From Pseudisothecium myosuroides (taxonomy: Eukaryota > Streptophyta > Bryopsida > Hypnales > Lembophyllaceae): a DNA stretch of 64,000 nucleotides. Positions 59,044-64,000 of the stretch are shown here, one piece after another. The notes beneath the pieces are model-generated. The model saw nothing but the letters and a program-made list of their open reading frames with translations. It was not told where the DNA came from and searched no databases. Location: positions 4,216,001-4,280,000 of the forward strand of contig OX637293.1 in NCBI GenBank assembly GCA_951799445.1, read 5' to 3'. How positions within the stretch are numbered: position 1 is the first letter of the stretch; the number at the start of each line of letters is the position of its first letter. The position numbers and the translations under genes were made by a program.

Positions 59044-59897
59044 AACTCTATTGACAACAACCTTCCAAAACTACCAACAGCCTTCTTTGGGTTATTAAAT
59101 ATTTTTCAAGGTTTAAGAATCTATAATATTATTTGAACACAATCACATAATATCTTGCATAATATTGCAGTCTCTAAAGCACATGTCTACATCCAAGAGT
59201 TTTAGTTGAACTTGTAATTAAATGAAATCAATTTGGACTTGTCCTAGGAGAGTTGTCAATAACCTTTTGAATATGTCCGTATTTCTCCAAGTTCAAATGA
59301 TTAATTCCATAACTTTACACTAGTAGAAAGAAAATCTTGGGTCAATGTTCTACATTAAGAAAGTTTGGTGCTCATACTTCTAATATAATTTGGTGCAAAC
59401 AACTACTTTTCCTATTAGTATCACTATAATAAACTTGTCAATGACCGTATAGACAAAATTCAAACCCTTCTTTACATAAATATAGAGACTTGTATGTTTT
59501 GAAATTTGGCATGATTATTAAATGTCGTGTTAAGATTCACCTTCAAAAAGTACAATGTAAAAAAAATTCTTCCTACAAATTTTATTGCAATTTGAAGGTG
59601 ATGAAGCTCAAATCTAGTTAAAAATTCCTTGCAACCAATTACTGCACAGTGTACGGTCATTAGGCAAGCATACAAATTTTGTTCCCATCACAATTGAATT
59701 GGTAGTTGAATTGTGCAGTTAGTGTTTGTTCATTGTAGAGGTGGTTGTACGGTTAGTACTTGGTCATTGGGAGGTGTTGTTGTGCGGTGTTTGGATGTGT
59801 GTAGTAAATGTCCGGTTTACTCTACATATTTAATGACCACCCATGTAATAATAAATATTAGTCACTCATAGTAGCATGTCAATCCTCACATATCCAT
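59044..59897. other. AT-rich DNA, no gene recognised
   Basis: Nothing is recognised. The short minus-strand frame 59472-59675 has no family signature. Confidence 0.3.
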
Positions 59898-60561
59898 GTA
59901 GGGGAGATAATCCATTCCTGACCACTTATGGAATTATAGGTAGGTGGATGGCTATTTCTTCGGAGAGAAAATTTTCCCATGTGCAGAAATAGAGTTTGGG
60001 TAGTTTCCATAATTTTCAGATTTTTTTGTCTCAAAACGAAATTACTATGAATTATTCAATTGGAGATTGTGACCATCCCACATTGGTGATATTGATCTTG
60101 TTATTTCTGACCAAGGATTGATTGCAAAATCAACCAAGGGCTGGTTGTAATATTGAAAGTCTTGAACCAATCATAATGTGCCACAACTGCCTTGAGAACC
60201 ATGCCATAATTAATCACCGGTCTTATCCTCCTTCAAAGAAAGAGAGAAATCTATTGTTCCAGAAGCAGGGCATTAAATCCGTCCCACAAAATGGGACCCG
60301 TAGGGTGAAAATGTAGAAATTGGGGGGGTAAAAGTAAAATCTTGCCCCTATTTTGAGCCGTGTCTAGGGTTAGATGTAAACCTCTCATAGCTAATTTGGG
60401 ACCTCTGATTGCAAATATGAATTTAAAATTTTTAAAAAATAAAAAATGTAAAAAATAAAAAATTCTTACTTTTTTACCCTGCAGGGCGTACTTTGTGGGA
60501 CGAATTTAACGTCCTGCGTTGCAAAATGGGGTACTGATCTGGAATGGGATATCTCCCCTAC
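59898..60561. mobile_element. Element with nested inverted ends
   Basis: Outer inverted ends GTAGGGGAGATAATCC and GGATATCTCCCCTAC enclose about 660 bp. Inside, a second pair (GGGCATTAAATCCGTCCCAC near 60267 and GTGGGACGAATTTAACGTCC near 60496) delimits an inner segment. That inner segment carries CTAATTTGGGACCTCTG and GATTGCAAATATGAATT, also seen at about 31700. Target duplications are unclear. Confidence 0.55.
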
Positions 60562-60790
60562 CTACCAAAGCATCATCAAAGGTGAACTTGGTACCTGCAA
60601 CATACCATACTCAAAAGACAATTTGAATTTCATTCATATTTCTTCAAATCCAACTTATAAATTATGAAGGACCAGTAGTGGTTTTTAATTACAATTTCAA
60701 ACGGTTGAAACCCCCCTTCCTATCATAATAATCACATATTTATATACTAATTAAGATATTTTTGAACTTGAACTTCACTACTTCTTTGCC

Positions 60791-61439
60791 TTAACCCCTA
60801 AATGCCCGAGGCACCAAATTTTGGTGTCAACAAAACTTTGAAGTTATATAAAACCTAACCAAGTTGCTATTTTTAGTAATTTATATTTTTGAAATTTTTT
60901 TTTTGAAGTCTAGTTTTAGTGTCAAAAATCCCATTTTGAAACTGATGGATTATGATTTTTCTATTCAAGATTTTGTGCAAGGGTACCCAGTGCAATCTTG
61001 ACTTTTTGTAGTGTCGAGGGCTCTTGAAAATGAGCCTCAAATACACTAGATCTTGGAGTAAAAATCATAGTAGAAATTCACTTAAAAAAATTGTAGAGTA
61101 GATTTGAGAAGCCATAAATTGATTGGGATTGTGCATGTTAGGTCCTTTAACCCCATATTTTTTTGTTGACCAACTTTTTAGATTTGGTATGTGCAAAGAG
61201 GATTGAAAGACTTCAAGTTACTTTTGTAGTTTTAACACCCTCGTGTTCAAACATTATAATCTTTCAATTTACAAGTGATATTATTGTGTTTTCCTATGTG
61301 ACCTCTAACATGTCTAGTTTGAATTTGTACGGTTACAATTCAAAAAAATTTGATACAAATTATCAAAATGTTGGCTTTTTGTTCAATTTAGAGCAAATTA
61401 CTAGAAGTTCAAAAAAGGCCTTGGGCATTTAGGGGTTAA
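60791..61439 (+). mobile_element. F4 TTAA-type element
   Basis: This 641-bp element lies between TTAA 60791-60794 and TTAA 61436-61439. It begins CCCCTAAATGCCCGAGGC and ends CTTGGGCATTTAGGGG. It is inverted relative to 36418-37050. A plus-strand frame 61163-61432 lies within it but has no similarity to a transposase. Confidence 0.87.
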
Positions 61440-62356
61440 ACTGATGATGGAATGAAGGTTTTGGACTTTAAAGATTTTAAAGAAGAAAATTTTCAACCTT
61501 TTTTTTTTATAAATATTGGAGTTTACACAAAAACTTAGATTTTCAGTTTAATTCCTAAAAAAGATAATGCCTATCACCAAGGGACGTTTTCAAAATTGTT
61601 CTAATTTATAACTATTAGGTGCATTCTTCATTTCTATAGTGATTTATAAACTCATGCATTAGACATTTTTTGGTCTCATCATCCTTATATGGTTAATAAA
61701 TATGAATTTCTAATCATTTTTAATATTTTTAATTTATAATAAATTTGTGACTAAAAAAACTTTTTTTACATCTGAAACCTTGTGACCGTTCTTGGAGGTG
61801 TAAGTGATCATTCAAGGTCAAATCAAGATGAAAAGAACAACAAAAATGGCTTCAAAAGTCATGAAGTCTCAAAGTTGTGATAATTTGGTAGTGGTGCCTC
61901 AAAATCCCAAAGTAAAGCTTTGTTTTGACGCTTTTGTCATAATTTCTTAAATTACCATGGTTTTATATTGTGTTCTTTATAATTAAACCGTACATATATT
62001 TGTAAGAAACAACTATTGGTAGTCATTAAAAATTATGCATAACTTATCTTACTATACATATGCATTAATCTTCTAAAGAACAAATTTATTTGATTTAATA
62101 TGACATATTTTATTGATCAAATCTAAAAATCATATAACTTCTATGAGGTCAAATTCAACATTGCATGTGTGAATAACACTATCAGTGTTGTTCAAAAGCT
62201 AGACTAGGGCTCTGTTTTTTCTTCAAGTGCTGCTAATAACAACCAATTAAAATACTCAAATCTTCAAATTTCAAAATTTCAATGTATTTAGAATTCATAA
62301 CATGTACATTTGAAAACTTATAGTTTATAAACTTATTGTAAAATTAAAAATTGTAG
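61440..62356. other. AT-rich DNA, no gene recognised
   Basis: No gene is seen. A stretch near 61617-61695 (TAGGTGCATTCTTC, TTTCTATAGTGA) resembles 6300-6385, suggesting a decayed dispersed repeat. Confidence 0.35.
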
Positions 62357-63604
62357 CATTAGAAGAGACTTAAGCCTCCACAAGACTATTTCAGGGTTGT
62401 TCCCGTTGTTGGGAACCAGCCCCATGCTGTCACTCTGTCAAAATAAAAGAATAAAAATAAAAACATTAAAAATTTATTTAAAAATTTAAAAAATATTAAA
62501 AATTAATTAATTATTTTTTTTTAAATATTAATTAATTATTAATATTTGACGTGGTAGTCTCTCGGCCACGTCAGATTGGTGATTTGGCAGCGTTCCCAAA
62601 GTTCCCACAGTCCGGGAACTCACATGGAACTCGTAGTCTTTTAACCCCTAAAGGACCAAACACCATTTTTTGGCAACATAGCGATTTTGGGCAGCTCACT
62701 ACGAATGGAAATTTTATTATTTTTCTTTGAAATTTTCACACAAGATGTGCCCGAGGTGTAGCTTCAAGGCCCAACAATTTTCATAACTTTTGACTACATG
62801 ATTAAAAAGTTATTGCATGATATGTAATTTTCCACTTTCGGCGGGCAGCCCGGGCAGCTGAAAAAAATTCTTTAAAAATCACTTTTTTGAAAAATTAAAA
62901 TTTGAAATTGGTTCTTTAGGTTTATATATACATGGGAAGCTTTGAATCATTCCATTTGGATTAATGAGTCAAAAGTTATGAGGATTCTTAGTTTGAGTGT
63001 AGTTATGGAATCTCTACTCTAAAATAAACTTTGAAGTCCTTTATTTAACTCAATTTTCAATATTTTTGAAAAAAAATAAAAACATTGGGTGTAGATTGTT
63101 TATTACAACATTACGACCATTGGGATTAGCATTTTTCAATTCCATAATGAAATTATTGACAATTTAGTATTTTGAGTCATTCTCTACCTCTTTCTACTTA
63201 CTATTTTTTTCCTATATATTGCACAATTCCAAATGATTTGAAATTTTTTAAGCATGTAGCCAACTTACCTTGAAGAATGAATCCAAAGAGTAACCACCAT
63301 TTTGGACATTTTTTCATACAAATGTGACCTTGTGAAGGGCAGCTGCCCGTTTTTTCGCAGGGACAAAAAAAGGGTTTTTGTCAATTCAAACGCTAATATC
63401 TTGCAATCCACATGGCGGAAAATTCTGAAATTTTTTCCACATCTTCTTAAACTAGTGTAATACAAGATCCTACGGTTACATGTGTTCAAAAATGTTTTTT
63501 TTCTAAAATTTGGTACTTGTATTAGAAATGGCAATTTTGGAGCGGTTTTGGTGAAAACATAGTCAAAAACCTTTAGGGGTTAAAGGCCCAAAAATCCTCT
63601 AATG
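62357..63604 (-). mobile_element. M2 MITE interrupted by F2
   Basis: The ends are CATTAGAAGAGACTTAAGCC (62357) and CCTCTAATG (63604). The M2 sequence stops at TTAA 62641-62644 and resumes at TTAA 63580-63583, followed by AGGCCCAAAAATCCTC. M2 itself is about 305 bp. It contains GGCCACGTCAGATTGG and CCCACAGTCCGGGAACTC. Confidence 0.87.
62641..63583 (+). mobile_element. F2 TTAA-type element inside M2
   Basis: This complete F2 copy has 935 bp between its TTAA flanks. It begins CCCCTAAAGGACCAAACACC and ends AAAAACCTTTAGGGG. It is close to 4033-4957. The host M2 has a single TTAA at this point in its expected sequence, giving a direct view of TTAA duplication. It is non-coding. Confidence 0.9.
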
Positions 63605-63956
63605 AAACTTGTGTTATGAGTAGTTTTTAACTAGGGCTGTAGCACTACTCTTTGCACTACTAATGACGTCCATTGAAGATTGAAAAGTTTGGAGGTTTGA
63701 TTTTCAACTTGACAAATTTTGGTAGCAAAGGTTCCAAATGTAGTCTTCACACGGATAAAGATGCCCTCACATAAAAGAGTTATTGTCAAGATCGGCCTTA
63801 TGAAATGGCGTGAACCTCCCATCATTGATGCACTTGCACACTTATCATTGAGACAACGTAAACCAAAGAAATGAAAGTTTACAACAATTGAAGCAAGATA
63901 AGCAACTTTTGCTTGATCAAATACTTTACAACAACCAATTATAACTTTGCAAAGAG
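63605..63956. other. Unrecognised DNA
   Basis: Nothing is recognised. The minus-strand frame 63631-63825 lacks a family signature. Confidence 0.3.
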
Positions 63957-64000
63957 CATTAGAGGAGATTTGGGCCTCTAAGAGACTGCGAGTTCCTGGA
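63957..64000 (+). mobile_element. M2 MITE, cut by the window end
   Basis: It begins CATTAGAGGAGATTTGGGCC and continues with ACTGCGAGTTCCTGGA, as in the M2 copy at 19873. Only 44 bp are in the window. Confidence 0.75.

Noticed and set aside
1..64000. tRNA, rRNA and CRISPR features
   Set aside because: I looked for clover-leaf, rRNA and regularly spaced repeat patterns and saw none that I could support by eye.

Overview
The window is nuclear DNA of a plant (a land plant or close streptophyte relative). It is AT-rich, with spliced eukaryotic genes (GT-AG introns), two plant-type gene families (DUF1005 and RETICULATA-related) and dense non-autonomous DNA transposons. I could not identify the species. 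I saw no prokaryotic features, CRISPR array or rRNA gene.

Two genes look intact, both on the minus strand. The first is a nine-exon CNOT9 (CCR4-NOT subunit 9) gene at 9633-13590, which reconstructs to 272 residues with no frame break. The second is a two-exon DUF1005 gene at 49455-51153, which reconstructs to 438 residues. Three other loci are gene relics: a RETICULATA-related pseudogene split by a MITE (20914-22262), the last two exons of a GatA amidotransferase gene (24250-24708), and two opposed pieces of an ASY1-type meiotic HORMA gene (40632-42571).

Most of the rest is transposon relic. The main theme is a set of related elements (called F1 to F5 here) that begin CCCCTAAA or CCCTTAAA, end with the inverse, and lie in TTAA sites. 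That is the target signature of piggyBac-type transposons. F1 is about 932 bp, F2 about 930, F3 761, F4 about 635 and F5 222. Two insertions into another identifiable element, and a third into a MITE, show the empty site and a TTAA duplication directly. No transposase gene is visible. Further families are: M2 (255-300 bp, CATTAG...CTAATG ends, apparently no target duplication), FB (about 1.08 kb near-perfect palindromes with a 4-bp duplication), M3 (PIF/Harbinger type, TTA duplication), and M4 (short elements with AATTTCATTAAAATG-like ends).

Layout: 1-1422 unique and low-complexity DNA; 1423-5604 a block of TTAA elements; 5605-9632 mostly unrecognised; 9633-13590 CNOT9; 14025-20717 repeats, a palindrome and F1 copies; 20914-24708 RETICULATA relic, FB palindrome and GatA relic; 24709-36403 mostly unrecognised with M3, F5, FB and M2 pieces; 36404-38534 a four-family nest; 40632-42571 ASY1 relics; 46485-48336 F1 copies; 48890-51153 DUF1005 and its tandem repeats; 52218-52720 a GATG-type minisatellite; 53100-57530 featureless AT-rich DNA; 57532-64000 F2, F4 and M2 copies.
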